Shown: positions 8,142-15,875, numbered from the stretch's first letter. The stretch: DNA of 52,884 nt from Paenibacillus hemerocallicola (GCF_006265175.1 NZ_VDCQ01000069.1:1-52884); one strand, 5' to 3'. Program-made: numbers and translations. The notes: a model not told the origin generated them from the letters alone.

Positions 8142-9005
8142 GTGCAGTCATCCGCAGCCTATATGCACTCCGCCGTGCCTGTAACGCTTATGCAGATGCG
8201 TATGTATACGCCGGCTTTGCCGTTATCGCTGTTCGTCGATTGCTTCTGGTATTTGTCCGGCTATCGGCCGTCGCATGCCAAGGAGCTGACTTTTCCCGAC
8301 GGCTCGGTCGAGATCGTAATCGATCTCCGGGGCGATCCGATCCGGCTGTTCGACCGGGAAGACCGCGAGCTGGACTTCGGCGGAGCCGTCTTATGCGGAC
8401 CCCATTCCGATTATTTCATCATCGATACCGCTGACGAGGCCGAGGTCGTCGGCATCCATTTTAAGCCGGGCGGGGCGTATCCGTTCCTGAATCTTCCTCT
8501 TTATGAGCTGCATAACGCGCACGTTTCTCTGGATTTGCTGTGGGGCGCCTCGGCCCGCGAGCTTCGCGAGGAGCTGCTGGAGGCGGCGACCATTGACGAT
8601 AAATTCGGCATACTCGCGAAAAGGCTCATGGCGCTTGCGGCCAAGCCGCTCGTTCCGCAGCCGTCCGTCCGATACGCGCTGGACAAGCTGCGGGATTGTT
8701 CCTTCACCGGCACCGTAGCCGATGTCGTCGGGGAAATCGGCATGAGCCACAACCGGTTCAACCAAATTTACAAAGCGGAAGTCGGGATGTCCCAGAAACG
8801 GTCGAGCCGCCTATTCCGCTTCCAGCAAGTGCTGCACCTTATCGGGAGCGGGCGCGAGATCGACTGGTCTGCCGTTGCCCTTCATTGCGGCTATTACGAT
8901 CAAGCCCATTTCATTAAAGATTTCCAGTCGTTCTCCGGCATCAATCCGAGCGTGTACCGTCCGCTGCCCGGCCGGCACCACAATCACGCCGTCTATCGGG
9001 CGTGA
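8142..9005 (+). CDS. AraC-family transcriptional regulator with N-terminal DUF6597-like domain
   Basis: About 287 aa from GTG 8142 (301 aa if the ATG at 8100 is used). The N-terminal domain begins MYTPALPLSLFVDCFWYLSG and includes the PDGSVEIVIDL segment typical of the DUF6597-type ligand domain. The C-terminal ~100 residues are an AraC HTH pair (VVGEIGMSHNRFNQIYKAEV and AVALHCGYYDQAHFIKDFQS). GTG 8142 is chosen because a TATAAT overlaps the upstream ATG and an AGGAGAGGAG tract lies between the two, though its spacing to the GTG is long (about 13 nt). The target genes are unknown; the VOC and YjbR genes downstream are candidates. Confidence 0.85.
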   Translation: MQSSAAYMHSAVPVTLMQMRMYTPALPLSLFVDCFWYLSGYRPSHAKELTFPDGSVEIVIDLRGDPIRLFDREDRELDFGGAVLCGPHSDYFIIDTADEAEVVGIHFKPGGAYPFLNLPLYELHNAHVSLDLLWGASARELREELLEAATIDDKFGILAKRLMALAAKPLVPQPSVRYALDKLRDCSFTGTVADVVGEIGMSHNRFNQIYKAEVGMSQKRSSRLFRFQQVLHLIGSGREIDWSAVALHCGYYDQAHFIKDFQSFSGINPSVYRPLPGRHHNHAVYRA

Positions 9006-9140
9006 GCGGCTGTTGGCTGTTGGTGTCGACTATCGGTTCAAAAATTTACAATACACCCCGGCCGGAATCGTCTACAATGAAGGCAACTCGCCCGGACACC
9101 ATGCCGCTCGCGAGAATTATCGTATGCAGGAGGATTATTG

Positions 9141-9548
9141 ATGAGCCATCCTTATGCTCCACACGGATATCGTACCGTAACGCCGTATTTCACCGTCAAA
9201 GATGCGAACAAGATGATCGAATTTGCAAAAGCGGTATTCGACGCCGAGGAAATCAGCCGGTCGGTCGCAAGCGACGGCCGCGTCTCCCATGCCGAGGCGC
9301 GGATCGGCGATATGATCGTCGAGCTGTCGGACGCAAGCGACCGGTTTCCGCCCAGATCGAACACGCTGCATATTTTCGTGGCCGATACCGACAATAGCTA
9401 CAGACGCGCTCTGGAGGCGGGAGCCGTCTCGCTGTACGAGCCGGCCGACATGCCTTACGGGGAGCGAAGCGCTGGAGTCGAGGATCCGTTCGGCAACCAT
9501 TGGTACATCGCTACGTTTCTCGGCGGAGAAGGACATGGTTACAAGTGA
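9141..9548 (+). CDS. VOC-family (glyoxalase/bleomycin-resistance-like) protein
   Basis: 135 aa, one vicinal-oxygen-chelate repeat pair. The N-terminal half begins TVTPYFTVKDANKMIEFAKA with HAEARIGDMIVELSD; the C-terminal half has LHIFVADTDNSYRRALEAGA and ends DPFGNHWYIATFL, the classic VOC closing motif. It is closest in style to PhnB/YdeE-like proteins whose enzymatic role is usually undefined. ATG 9141 is 7 nt after GCAGGAGG; an in-frame TTG at 9138 is less likely. It overlaps the next gene by 14 bp. Confidence 0.88.
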   Translation: MSHPYAPHGYRTVTPYFTVKDANKMIEFAKAVFDAEEISRSVASDGRVSHAEARIGDMIVELSDASDRFPPRSNTLHIFVADTDNSYRRALEAGAVSLYEPADMPYGERSAGVEDPFGNHWYIATFLGGEGHGYK

Positions 9549-9885
9549 CGAGGCGAGCCGCATCGCGATGTCGCTGCCGGGCGCCGAGCAGCGCGAGCAT
9601 TGGGGGAAGCCTTCGTTCCGCGTGCGCGATAAAATTTTTGCGGTCATCCGGCCGGACGGCGTATCGCTTGTCCTCAAGACGACCAAAGACGATCGGCTCG
9701 CCTACACGACGATGGCGCCCGACATATTCGGCATGCCCGACAGTTTTGCGAATCTGGCTTATATGATCGTGCGGCTGGATCGGATCGAACCGTCCGAATG
9801 CCGGGAGTTGATCGTTCAGGCATGGCGGCTCGTTTCGCCGAAGCGTGCGGTCGCGGCTTACGACCGGGGAAATGAGGGCGGATAA
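9535..9885 (+). CDS. MmcQ/YjbR family protein
   Basis: 116 aa, full length for the MmcQ/YjbR (cyaY-like fold) family of presumed DNA-binding proteins. Family features visible are ALPGAEQREHWGKPSFRVRD-type N-terminus (here SLPGAEQREHWGKPSFR), FAVIRPDGVSLVLKTTKD, and the C-terminal helix LIVQAWRLVSPKRAVAAY. Its start lies inside the VOC gene, so the two are translationally coupled. The biological role of the family is not established. Confidence 0.88.
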   Translation: MVTSDEASRIAMSLPGAEQREHWGKPSFRVRDKIFAVIRPDGVSLVLKTTKDDRLAYTTMAPDIFGMPDSFANLAYMIVRLDRIEPSECRELIVQAWRLVSPKRAVAAYDRGNEGG

Positions 9886-9973
9886 CACGTTTGAAAAAAA
9901 GGCGTGACACAAGGTGTAACCATCGGTCATAATCTTCGTTATAGAAGATAAAGGGTCGAAGGGTTGAAGACAT

Positions 9974-10609
9974 ATGAAAAAAATAGCGGCGTCATATGCG
10001 CCATTGCTCTGGATGTTTTGCATACCGGTATTGAATGTGTTCTACGGCATATTGAATCGCGAAGGAGCCCAGGTGCGCAGCCTGATGACGGGGCTGGACG
10101 CCGTCACTCCTTTCGTACCGGCATTCGTGGTGCCCTATTTGATCTGGTATCCTTTCATGATCGCCATGTTCGTGTTCTTGTTTATGAAGAACCGGGCGGT
10201 CTATTACCGGGCGTTAGTCCAACTATGTATCGGGCTAATCGTGTGCTACATCACCTATTTTTTCTACCAAACGACGGTGTCCCGGCCCCTCATAACCGAC
10301 GATGTGCCGTTTTATTGGCTCTTACACTTCGTCTACAGCAACGACCAGCCTTTCAATTGTTTTCCGAGCATCCATGTGTTGACGACTTATGTCATCCTGA
10401 AGCATACGTTCCAATACTTGGATGTGAAGCGTTATGCCCGTCTGGGCATCTTCGCGATCGGCTGGGCCATCATCGTCTCGACCGTATTCGTGAAGCAGCA
10501 TGTCGTACTGGACATCGCGGGAGCGATCCTGCTGGTCGAGCTGATGTTTTACTTGGCGCATAAAATCGCTCCGCTGCCAAAGGAGAAGCCCGTATCGGCT
10601 ACGGCGTAA
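9974..10609 (+). CDS. PAP2-superfamily membrane phosphatase / IPC-synthase-like protein
   Basis: 211 aa, about six hydrophobic helices. PAP2 catalytic motifs 2 and 3 are visible: CFPSIHV with His134, and VKQHVVLDI with His176 and Asp180. The classical first motif KxxxxxxRP is not obvious, a pattern seen in the inositol-phosphorylceramide-synthase-like PAP2 subgroup. It probably hydrolyses or transfers phosphate on a lipid head group at the outer membrane face. A single-gene unit closed by a strong terminator. Confidence 0.88.
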   Translation: MKKIAASYAPLLWMFCIPVLNVFYGILNREGAQVRSLMTGLDAVTPFVPAFVVPYLIWYPFMIAMFVFLFMKNRAVYYRALVQLCIGLIVCYITYFFYQTTVSRPLITDDVPFYWLLHFVYSNDQPFNCFPSIHVLTTYVILKHTFQYLDVKRYARLGIFAIGWAIIVSTVFVKQHVVLDIAGAILLVELMFYLAHKIAPLPKEKPVSATA

Positions 10610-10627
10610 CAAATGGGTATCAAGCAC

Positions 10628-10662
10628 AGCCCCGGTGAATAGTCACCGGGGCTATTCGTTTT
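10628..10662 (+). terminator. Rho-independent terminator after the PAP2 gene
   Basis: An 11-bp perfect stem, AGCCCCGGTGA/TCACCGGGGCT, with loop ATAG, followed by ATTCGTTTT. Confidence 0.9.
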
Positions 10663-10709
10663 GCCGAATTGCATCCAATTCGCGATGGAGAATAGTGGGA
10701 ATAAAAGGA

Positions 10710-10738
10710 TTGACTTGCGAACGCGTGTTCTATAGTAT
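10710..10738 (+). promoter_or_regulatory. Sigma-A promoter with LexA-like box in the spacer
   Basis: TTGACT (10710-10715), 17-bp spacer, TAGTAT (10733-10738). The spacer contains CGAACGCGTGTTCT (10718-10731), which fits the Gram-positive LexA/DinR consensus CGAACRNRYGTTYC at 13 of 14 positions. Such placement would block RNA polymerase. The nearest downstream gene starts only at 11076, and the leader between is filled with hairpin repeats, so the regulated product is uncertain. Confidence 0.55.
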
Positions 10739-10822
10739 CTTAAGTAAATTAAGTAACTATTACCGCCAACTGTCGTACCGTACGCACCCCGAAGTTTTAC
10801 GGTGTTAAGCATCTGGGAGTCG

Positions 10823-11010
10823 ATAACGGAATACAGTTCCGTTAACGAGGTTCATTCTCGCTATTTCCCGATAATAAAGGAACTCCGTTCCGCTATGAGC
10901 CTCGGTTTCCGACGAATAGCGACTGCGGCCATGCAATAGAGGAAATCGGTTCCGCTATTTTCGTGCCGGGCAGTGATTTCGAGCGAATAACGTACTGCAG
11001 TTCCGCTAAC
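10823..11010. repeat. Cluster of about four GGAAC..GTTCC hairpin repeats
   Basis: Four imperfect ~22-bp palindromic modules of the form ATAACGGAAnnnGTTCCGYTA lie at about 10823, 10870, 10937 and 10988, separated by ~30-40 bp of unrelated sequence. The same module recurs near 21790-21990, 24915-25105 and 30716-30903. No gene is visible in this stretch. Confidence 0.8.
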
Positions 11011-11075
11011 CGCTTAGTAGACTATGTACGGACGAACGGGGTAGGGGCAATCATTTTGTGCAACGAGGTGTAGCG

Positions 11076-12131
11076 ATGTTCAAACTGGCATGGAGTCTGC
11101 CGCAGGATAGGAATGAATTCGATCCGGGGGTTTCAGGGGTTTGCCCCGGCGTTTGGCGCGGGCGCGAAGCTTTGTACTTCGAGAACAAACTGGCGGCCCC
11201 CGTGCTGCTTCGCGATGAAATCGGTCTCGACCGCTTTCGTCTTCAAGCGGAAATAGCATGCCCCGGACCGGTAGGCTTCATCGGGCTTGTATTCGGAGCC
11301 CGCGATGCGGACAATTTCGAACTGGTGTACGTGTCTCCGGCGTATAAGGATTATCCCGGAGAAATCCAGTACGATCCGTTCATGAACGGGTCGAGCACTT
11401 GGCAAATTTACAACGGTCCCCGCTACCAAGCCCCCGCGCCGTTCGCGCCGGGTGAGTGGACGAAGCTGGCTCTGGACGTTCAGCCGCACAGCGTCTCCAT
11501 TTATGTCGGAGAGACCGGGGAGCCGCAGCTTGTTATCCCGAATTTGCAGCATGGGCGATGTTCCGGCCGAATCGGCGTTTGGGGGTATTTGCCCGGCTAT
11601 ATCAGGAACCTTTCGGTGGAAGAAATCCAAGAGGTCCCACCGGCACCTGTACATGGAACGGTAACGGATCCGGACAAGCTGTCGGCGGATAGCTTCGTCA
11701 CGGAATGGACGGTAAGCGAGCCTTATTCCCGCGACGGGCATCCCATACCTGCAGGGAAACGAAAGGTCGTAGTCGAAGAGAACGGCACGCTTAACCTGAA
11801 CAGGCTGTACAAGTCGGAAGCGGGCACGTCCGTCCGAGCCGAATGCCGCTTTACGCTGCCGGAAGAGCGGGAATCGGTACTGTCCTTCGGCTATAGCGAC
11901 CATATCCGGCTGTGGGTCAACGAAGAAGAAGTGTACGGGGGAGCATGGAAATGGGGACCGCCGGAAAGCGACGGACGGATTCGGCCCGGTCACGCTGCCG
12001 TATCCGTGCGTTGGAAAGCGGGGCTCAACACGATTCGCGCAGAGGTTGCGAGCGAGGAGGTCATGTTCGGCTGGGGACTATGCGTCAGGACGGGGCTGCC
12101 CGGCTTATCCTATCTCTCGGATGAAGACTGA
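11076..12131 (+). CDS. LamG/DUF1080-like carbohydrate-binding-type protein
   Basis: 351 aa without signal peptide. The N-terminal ~190 residues look like a concanavalin/LamG-type beta-sandwich (DUF1080/GH16-like): RLQAEIACPGPVGFIGLVFG, FELVYVSPAYKDYPGEIQYD, APFAPGEWTKLALDVQPHSV. The C-terminal part (KAGLNTIRAEVASEEVMFGW) resembles a second beta-sandwich with the sugar-hydrolase-type segment SDHIRLWVNEEEVYGGAWKW. No catalytic residues can be assigned. ATG 11076 is preferred over in-frame GTG 11058 because GAGGTG (11065-11070) lies 5 nt before the ATG. It stands alone between repeats and a convergent operon. Confidence 0.7.
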   Translation: MFKLAWSLPQDRNEFDPGVSGVCPGVWRGREALYFENKLAAPVLLRDEIGLDRFRLQAEIACPGPVGFIGLVFGARDADNFELVYVSPAYKDYPGEIQYDPFMNGSSTWQIYNGPRYQAPAPFAPGEWTKLALDVQPHSVSIYVGETGEPQLVIPNLQHGRCSGRIGVWGYLPGYIRNLSVEEIQEVPPAPVHGTVTDPDKLSADSFVTEWTVSEPYSRDGHPIPAGKRKVVVEENGTLNLNRLYKSEAGTSVRAECRFTLPEERESVLSFGYSDHIRLWVNEEEVYGGAWKWGPPESDGRIRPGHAAVSVRWKAGLNTIRAEVASEEVMFGWGLCVRTGLPGLSYLSDED

Positions 12132-12147
12132 TAGCCGGCACGGGCTT

Positions 12148-12185
12148 AAACGGAAAGGGATGACCTTGCAGGTGCAGGTCATCCC
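12148..12185 (-). terminator. Terminator of the ankyrin/micro-ORF operon
   Basis: On the minus strand, a 10-bp perfect stem GGGATGACCT/AGGTCATCCC (12157-12185) is followed by TTTCCGTTT. On the plus strand no T-run follows, so it serves the minus-strand operon. Confidence 0.7.
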
Positions 12186-12194
12186 GGCCGCGAC

Positions 12195-12257
12195 TCAATA
12201 TTTGGTCATGATCTTCACGTAGTTCGCCATCTTCTTGAAAAACCGCTTCAGCTTCAT
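12195..12257 (-). CDS. 20-residue cationic micro-ORF
   Basis: Encodes MKLKRFFKKMANYVKIMTKY: seven Lys/Arg, no acidic residue, and hydrophobic residues spaced to give one face of a helix. The start ATG (12257) has an ideal SD (GGGAGGAG, 7 nt upstream). It begins 20 bp after the stop of the second ankyrin gene and ends 9 bp before a strong terminator, so it sits as the last cistron of that operon. No family recognised. Size and composition resemble amphipathic membrane-active peptides, but this is inference; it could also be a non-functional ORF. Too short for standard gene callers. Confidence 0.5.
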   Translation of the reverse strand: MKLKRFFKKMANYVKIMTKY

Positions 12258-12277
12258 CGTCCGACTCCTCCCGCGTA

Positions 12278-12670
12278 CTACGACTGATACGCTTCCAAAA
12301 AACGAACGACCTCCGATGCCTGTTCTCCTCCGGCTTTCGCATGAGCGATCAATGGAATCGTATGAGGCCCGCGTGAATGGACCACGGCCGGGTCGTCCTG
12401 GACGATCGCTTTGACGATCTCCAGCCTGCCCAGCATGGCTGCCGCGAATACGTCGATTCTAGCCCCTTTGTCCAGCAAGTAGAGGGCGATGTCCCGTCTG
12501 CCTACGTGTGCCGCCGCCCCAAGAGCGGTTTCCCAATCTCCGTTGCCCCAATCCCAGGAAGCGTTAACGAGTCCGGGCTCCCGCTCGAGCATTTCTTTGA
12601 CCTTGTCCAGATCCCCGTGGGCGTTGTACACGAAATCTTTTACCAATGGAGCGTTCAGACTGCCGGACAT
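12278..12670 (-). CDS. Ankyrin-repeat protein
   Basis: 130 aa with three to four ankyrin-like repeats, including LDKVKEMLEREPGLVNASWD, TALGAAAHVGRRDIALYLLD and GRLEIVKAIVQDDPAVVHSR. ATG 12670 is chosen because AAGGGGA lies 6-7 nt upstream; an in-frame ATG at 12688 overlaps the upstream stop region and has no SD. It follows the RHH-ankyrin gene by 18 bp in the same operon. It is probably a protein-protein interaction module and could bind the upstream ankyrin protein or the micro-peptide. Internal style (AAAHVGRRDIALYLLDKGAR) matches stand-alone bacterial ankyrin proteins of Bacillales. Confidence 0.82.
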   Translation of the reverse strand: MSGSLNAPLVKDFVYNAHGDLDKVKEMLEREPGLVNASWDWGNGDWETALGAAAHVGRRDIALYLLDKGARIDVFAAAMLGRLEIVKAIVQDDPAVVHSRGPHTIPLIAHAKAGGEQASEVVRFLEAYQS

Positions 12671-12688
12671 AACGATGTCCCCTTCCAT

Positions 12689-13561
12689 TCATGGATTCGA
12701 AAAGCTTCCGAGCAAATCGGCGATTTCGGTATTGCCTCTGGCCAATGCATAGTCTGCCGGCGCAGTAGACCCGGCGTTCGGTATTCGCGGATCCGCCCCA
12801 TGCTCCAGCAGCAGCTTGACGATCTCGATCCGGTTGAAATGCGCCGCGACATGCAGCGGCGTAAACCCTTTGCGGAGCTCGCCTTCGCATGGGGAGTCGA
12901 TGTCGCTTCCGTGCTCGAGCAGCAGCCGGACCAGGTTAATATGATTGCCCGCAATGGAGGCGTGCAGCGGCGTATTATTCAATTTGCCGTCCCTGCTCTT
13001 CAGATTGATGTCGGCACCGGCCTGCAGCAAATAGGCGGCCGTCTCTTCATTGCCGAAGTGGGCGGCGAGTCCGAGCGGCGTATACCCGTCGAAGCTGTAG
13101 CTGTCTAACAGCTTGGGGGAGGCGGAGGCGAGCTCGCGTACTCTGGACGTATTGCCGACGGCGGCGGCTTCGAAGAAGTTCAGCTCGGCTCCTTGCTGGA
13201 GGAGCAGCTCTTTGATCTCGGTAGCCCGGTAGTAGGCGGCCAGTAGGACGGCGGTTTGGCCTTCGTCCGTCTTGGCGTTTTTCAGCTTCTCGTCCACGGA
13301 CAGCAAATGCTGGACTTTATCCAGGTTTTTGCTTTTCACCGCGTCCAGCATTTCTTGCTTCAGGATCCGGACATGCTCCGCCAGCGCATTAGCCTTCATG
13401 ATCAATTGCTCGGAGGCTTGTACCCCGATTCCGATGAATTGGGACGCCGCTTCGGAACGGCTTTGGGCCAAGCCCGCATCCACGAGCAAATCGACGGCTG
13501 CAAGAGTAGTCTCGTCCAGTCTTACGGATAACACGACGCTTCGATTCGGTTTCTTGCCCAT
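12689..13561 (-). CDS. Ribbon-helix-helix/ankyrin-repeat fusion protein
   Basis: 290 aa. The N-terminus (residues ~7-50, SVVLSVRLDETTLAAVDLLV, AQSRSEAASQFIGIG) reads as a ribbon-helix-helix DNA-binding domain of the CopG/Arc type. A helical linker (about 55-80) follows, then about five ankyrin repeats (DEGQTAVLLAAYYRATEIKE, TPLGLAAHFGNEETAAYLLQ, TPLHASIAGNHINLVRLLLE, TPLHVAAHFNRIEIVKLLLE, DYALARGNTEIADLL). The SD AAGGAAG lies upstream of ATG 13561. Upstream is a consensus promoter with a 20-bp palindrome at the start site, suggesting autoregulation by the RHH domain. RHH plus ankyrin is an unusual pairing. Confidence 0.85.
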   Translation of the reverse strand: MGKKPNRSVVLSVRLDETTLAAVDLLVDAGLAQSRSEAASQFIGIGVQASEQLIMKANALAEHVRILKQEMLDAVKSKNLDKVQHLLSVDEKLKNAKTDEGQTAVLLAAYYRATEIKELLLQQGAELNFFEAAAVGNTSRVRELASASPKLLDSYSFDGYTPLGLAAHFGNEETAAYLLQAGADINLKSRDGKLNNTPLHASIAGNHINLVRLLLEHGSDIDSPCEGELRKGFTPLHVAAHFNRIEIVKLLLEHGADPRIPNAGSTAPADYALARGNTEIADLLGSFSNP

Positions 13562-13582
13562 GACTGCTTCCTTCGCGAAATT

Positions 13583-13635
13583 ATTGTAATAATTATTACA
13601 ATGTTAATTGTACATGGAATAGAAAACGTTGTCAA
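13583..13635 (-). promoter_or_regulatory. Consensus promoter and perfect palindromic operator of the RHH-ankyrin operon
   Basis: On the minus strand: TTGACA (13630-13635), 17-bp spacer, TACAAT (13607-13612). Immediately downstream, covering the expected transcription start, is the perfect 20-bp palindrome ATTGTAATAATTATTACAAT (13583-13602). The placement is that of a repressor operator. RHH proteins bind such symmetric sites as dimers of dimers. The sequence also resembles metal/peroxide (Fur/PerR/Zur-type) boxes, so the binder is not certain. Confidence 0.7.
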
Positions 13636-13639
13636 AAAG

Positions 13640-14203
13640 ACTGCGACTGACCAATTAACGTACACACTTTGTTCTCAATTTGAGATATTTATATGGGTTT
13701 CTTCGAAATCGTCGACGCTTGGTTCCTTCCAAAAGTCGTTCAAGTCGTTCATACCACTGTGTACGTTCTTTTGAAATTTTTTGTATGCCACCTGTTGTAG
13801 GCGATGTTTCTGATCGGGTCCAGGTTCGAAAATTTTTGCTGTGTATGAAATCGGGAGTTGCCAACGTTTAACTGCAACGTAAGCGACATGAAATTAGGTA
13901 ACTTTACTGAAAATTCTGACCGCTTTTTCAAGAACATTTTTTTGTGTTATGTAATAAAATGCGTTTTCCCAAATCCACACCAAAAATATTTTTTTAAAAG
14001 CAGATTGATAATATTTTATGTAATATTGTATAAATTTAACATTTAAGATGGTAATATACACATTATTGGAACATGTTGGGATTTATAGGCATCAACGTTA
14101 ATTGTTATATGATGTGATGTCCCTCAACTTATTTTTGTACCTTAGTTGATATGCTGGCCAGCTATCATATAAAAAATATAGTTATGAGAGGAATCCGAGA
14201 GCC
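13640..14203. other. AT-rich intergenic stretch, no supported gene
   Basis: About 560 bp with markedly lower GC than the flanks. Short ORFs on both strands (for example 13655-13864 minus, 69 codons rich in Arg/Lys) lack a ribosome binding site and recognisable family and are not annotated as genes. It marks the left edge of an AT-rich island reaching about 16050, probably acquired horizontally. Confidence 0.5.
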
Positions 14204-14937
14204 ATGAAGAGAATATTTATAGTATTTTTGTGCTTTTGTATTATATTACCATCCGCGGCTAATGCATCAAGTAAATCATTTCAGCATATCGATATTAAAG
14301 AGAAGGAGTTGACAAAAGAAATACTATTGGAGATGGAAGAAAAAATGAAAACGATGTCTCCAAAAGATGCTGCAGCGTTTTTTGAAGAAACTATGAAAAA
14401 ACATACTTATGACTACGTAAAATATCCGTATTATTCGGATAAGGCAACCAATGATATGGGGATAATGGCGAATGTAGGGGACACTAGATCGAGTATTGCT
14501 TATTCTAATAGTGGCCTTTTTTCAGCCAGTAGTACAAAAGGTATTTGGATTAACATCATAAATAGTTCAATATCCCTTGTACTTGGTTTATCTACGTTTG
14601 TTGGTTCCATACTATATGGTGTAGCAAATCTGTTTGTCGCAGTAACTCCAGACACTTCCGAACAAGCGGAAGCAAAGAACTACTTAAAGATAATCAACTT
14701 GTGCCAGACGACTGGGTATCTTTGGCTTACTCCCATTCGAGAGAGGTATATGAACATGGTTGGGGATATTTTGTTGATACCCAAGGGTTTGCACATCAGT
14801 CAACAATTGACTTCCCGTATCCAAAGACCGCACAATGGGCACCATATTCAAGTTATTCAGAAATAGAGGCTAGAGCTTCAGTTGTTTATGGATATCATCC
14901 AACGATACACATACCTGAACATTATTATGGATACTAA
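14204..14937 (+). pseudogene. Secreted hypothetical protein interrupted by a frameshift
   Basis: The first frame (14204 onward) has a clear signal peptide (MKRIFIVFLCFCIILPSAAN-A), a charged helix and a hydrophobic segment (about residues 119-147). At 14674-14677 the natural protein moves to the other frame: QAEAK-ELLKDNQLVPDDWVSLAY, then SREVYEHGWGYFVDTQG to the stop at 14937. Restoring one A in the AAA tract rebuilds one ~244-aa protein. Without it, the first frame runs on with low-quality sequence to 14866. No family recognised. It is AT-rich and bounded by a strong terminator. A sequencing error in the A-tract is possible. Confidence 0.7.
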
Positions 14938-14970
14938 TTTCCGTCCATGATTTTTAGTTGAATGATAATG

Positions 14971-15006
14971 TACTGAGGCAAAAATTCTTGCCTCAGTATA
15001 TTTATT
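14971..15006 (+). terminator. Rho-independent terminator
   Basis: An 11-bp perfect stem, TACTGAGGCAA/TTGCCTCAGTA, with a 6-nt loop, followed by TATTTATT. It closes the transcript of the frameshifted secreted-protein gene. Confidence 0.85.
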
Positions 15007-15077
15007 AAAATGATATCTCTTCAAAGAATGCACTTTATAAAGAAAAACGGCAGGTTTATGTCAGGAGCGTGTTTATT

Positions 15078-15599
15078 ATGAAGAATAAGAAAATTTTCAT
15101 TGGTGGATCTCTTGCTGTTGTGATAGCAGTGATAGCATCATTGATTTATACAATAACCGTTTTTTCAAATAATGCACACATTAGAGTAGAGTATTCAATA
15201 ACCTATGAAGCTGGAAAAACGGATGAAGGAAAGGATTATATTGTATACAATTTGGTGTTATCAAACGAATCTGCAAAAGCACTTATTAATTTTGATGCTG
15301 ATATTTCATTAGATGACCAAATGAAGGAGTTCACTCAATTACTAAGTTTTATAACTGAACCAATGAATTTGCCAGCTAAAGATTCTAAAAATTTAAATAG
15401 AAATAAGATTATTTATTCAAAGAAAACAGCAATAAACAAATTTTCCTCAATGAATAAGGAACAAATAGAGAAATTGAATAATATTTATTCAAACATTAAA
15501 ATTGACATGTCTTGGATAGGTGGAAAAAGGGAAGTGTCACTAAGCAAGAACGATTTGATTAACGGCAGTATTTTAGATTTGACAGAGATAAGTAATTAA
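15078..15599 (+). CDS. Hypothetical membrane-anchored extracellular protein
   Basis: 173 aa, one N-terminal transmembrane segment (about residues 6-26) after a basic MKNKKIF start, then a hydrophilic, probably extracytoplasmic domain with beta-like segments (ISLDDQMKEFTQLLSF, KIDMSWIGGKREVSLSKNDL). ATG 15078 is preferred over GTG 15069 because CAGGAG (15061-15066) gives better spacing. Strongly AT-rich, Asn/Lys-rich composition compared with the rest of the window. I recognise no family. Confidence 0.7.
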   Translation: MKNKKIFIGGSLAVVIAVIASLIYTITVFSNNAHIRVEYSITYEAGKTDEGKDYIVYNLVLSNESAKALINFDADISLDDQMKEFTQLLSFITEPMNLPAKDSKNLNRNKIIYSKKTAINKFSSMNKEQIEKLNNIYSNIKIDMSWIGGKREVSLSKNDLINGSILDLTEISN

Positions 15600-15695
15600 G
15601 GATAATACAACATTCTAGGAATTCATTACAGACCGAGCTAATATATAGCTCGTATTGGTATCGTGGCTTTAATTGCAAAGGAGGGCTCAGAGCAA

Positions 15696-15875
15696 ATGCA
15701 TGTCCCTAACTGGAGTCAAGTTAGAATAATGCTAGAAAAGAGTCAGCCTAAAGCAATTTTCAAACACCATGCAGATGTCGGACAAAACCAAGTGATTAAA
15801 GTAATTGCTAAGAATGAAACAATGCTGCCAACAAAAATAATAGATATTGACTGTGCATTTGCTCCAAAAACATGA
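15696..15875 (+). CDS. Small hypothetical protein
   Basis: 59 aa, from an ATG 9 nt after a near-perfect SD (AAAGGAGGG, 15678-15686). An in-frame GTG at 15663 has no SD. The sequence includes NWSQVRIMLEKSQPKAIFKH and ETMLPTKIIDIDCAFAPKT. Its stop overlaps the start of the next small ORF (ATGA at 15872-15875). No family recognised. It could be one half of a larger, frameshifted gene together with the next ORF. Confidence 0.45.
   Translation: MHVPNWSQVRIMLEKSQPKAIFKHHADVGQNQVIKVIAKNETMLPTKIIDIDCAFAPKT

Noticed and set aside
9050-9078. Promoter before the VOC gene with TACAAT at 9073-9078
   Set aside because: No acceptable -35 at 16-18 bp, so left unannotated.
13655-13864. 69-codon minus-strand ORF in the AT-rich region, rich in Arg and Lys
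   Set aside because: No ribosome binding site, no recognisable family and overlapping open frames on the other strand; could be a fragment but not supportable.
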